A stretch of DNA of 5,352 nucleotides, taken from positions 1 through 5,352 of the forward strand of contig JAKJFB010000219.1 in assembly GCA_022705125.1 (NCBI GenBank). Direction: 5' to 3'. This document shows positions 5,001 through 5,352 of the stretch, one piece after another. This DNA comes from Pseudomonadota bacterium (GTDB lineage Bacteria; Pseudomonadota; Gammaproteobacteria; Pseudomonadales; UBA5518). Numbering within the stretch: position 1 is the first letter of the stretch; each line of letters begins with the position of its first letter. The translations under genes and the position numbers were made by a program. The notes beneath the pieces are model-generated. The model was not told where the DNA came from, ran no database searches, and worked only from the letters and a program-made list of their open reading frames with translations.

Positions 5001-5352
5001 TTAACCGCCCCGCTCCCCTTCGCCCGCCTGCGCGGCGAGCACGCGCACCTGCGCGAGATGGGCCGGCACCGCCAGCCAGCGCGCGAGGATGCGCCATACG
5101 TCGGCGTCGAAGGCGCGCGGCGCCGCGGCGAGGGCGAGCGCGCCGGCCTCGTCCTGCGCGCTGCCCAGGTGGCACCAGCGGTCGAACACCTGCAGCCGGT
5201 GCTGGCCGTGCGCGCGCACCTCTTCCACTGCCACCGGCCCCGCCCACGGCCAGGGCTTGACGCCCACCCCGGCGAGCGCGCCGGCGAGGCGGGCGTCGTG
5301 CTCCTCGGGGGTCTCGCGCCGCGCGCACACGCCCGCGCAGCGCCGCGCGGCG
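5001..5352 (-). CDS. C-terminal part of a Cho/UvrC-like endonuclease, possibly an exonuclease-nuclease fusion (runs off right edge)
   Basis: The last 117 codons of a gene that begins beyond the right edge; the frame is open to the edge and ends in TAA. The segment RRCAGVCARRETPEEHDARL resembles the cysteine-containing region after the GIY-YIG nuclease domain in Cho and UvrC. KPWPWAGPVAVEE, VFDRWCHLG and FDADVWRILARWL resemble the C-terminal part of E. coli Cho and of betaproteobacterial proteins that join a DnaQ-like 3'-5' exonuclease to a Cho-like nuclease. Such enzymes cut damaged DNA in nucleotide excision repair. The catalytic N-terminal domains are outside the window, so the fusion cannot be confirmed. 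A GTG at 5330 is in frame but interrupts the conserved CAGVC stretch and is not a credible start. It converges on the Crp/Fnr-family gene across 53 bases. Confidence 0.78.
   Translation of the reverse strand, partial: AARRCAGVCARRETPEEHDARLAGALAGVGVKPWPWAGPVAVEEVRAHGQHRLQVFDRWCHLGSAQDEAGALALAAAPRAFDADVWRILARWLAVPAHLAQVRVLAAQAGEGERGG

Noticed and set aside
4204..5328. Minus-strand open frame of 374 codons opposite the Crp/Fnr-family gene
   Set aside because: Low-complexity Arg/Ala/Gly translation, antisense to a well-supported gene with its own ribosome site, and overlapping the Cho-like frame.
5001..5330. A separate 109-residue gene starting at the GTG at 5330
   Set aside because: The frame stays open to the window edge and the residues before the GTG (RRCAG) belong to the conserved cysteine-containing region of Cho-like nucleases.

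Overview
The window looks like chromosomal DNA of a GC-rich denitrifying betaproteobacterium. The protein style and gene set suggest a Rhodocyclales member of the Thauera/Azoarcus type, but that is inference from the sequence, not a database result. No mobile element, CRISPR array, tRNA or rRNA was recognised. Almost everything concerns respiration of nitrate by the periplasmic nitrate reductase (Nap) and its control.

Layout. Positions 1-1309, minus strand, hold the start of a nap operon in the order napF-napD-napA; napA runs off the left edge. Positions 1310-1434 are the nap promoter region, with an FNR/Dnr-type box and a well-placed -10 element. Positions 1435-3989, minus strand, hold a NarX-NarL type nitrate two-component system with overlapping stop and start codons. 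Positions 3990-4245 are a divergent regulatory region with a near-consensus NarL 7-2-7 site. Positions 4246-4947, plus strand, encode a Crp/Fnr-family regulator that lacks the FNR iron-sulphur cysteines and keeps the FNR-type DNA-reading residues, so it is Dnr-like. A 53-base gap follows. Positions 5001-5352, minus strand, are the C-terminal part of a Cho/UvrC-like nuclease, unrelated to nitrate respiration and cut by the right edge.

Working model (inference): nitrate sensed by NarX phosphorylates NarL, which binds the 7-2-7 site between narX and the Dnr-like gene and adjusts one or both divergent units. The Dnr-like protein, or a genomic FNR, binds the TTGAC-N4-GTCAA box and switches on napFDA under low oxygen or in response to nitrogen oxides. 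NapD then guards the twin-arginine signal of NapA while its cofactors are inserted, and NapF supports NapA maturation on the cytoplasmic side.

The most useful new observation is at napF. The box is centred exactly 41.5 bases before a predicted transcription start, and the matching -10 hexamer TGTAAT overlaps the first in-frame ATG. That ATG therefore should not be on the transcript, and a TTG ten codons later is the likely start. No wholly new system was found; the interest is in the regulatory wiring and in variant sensor residues.
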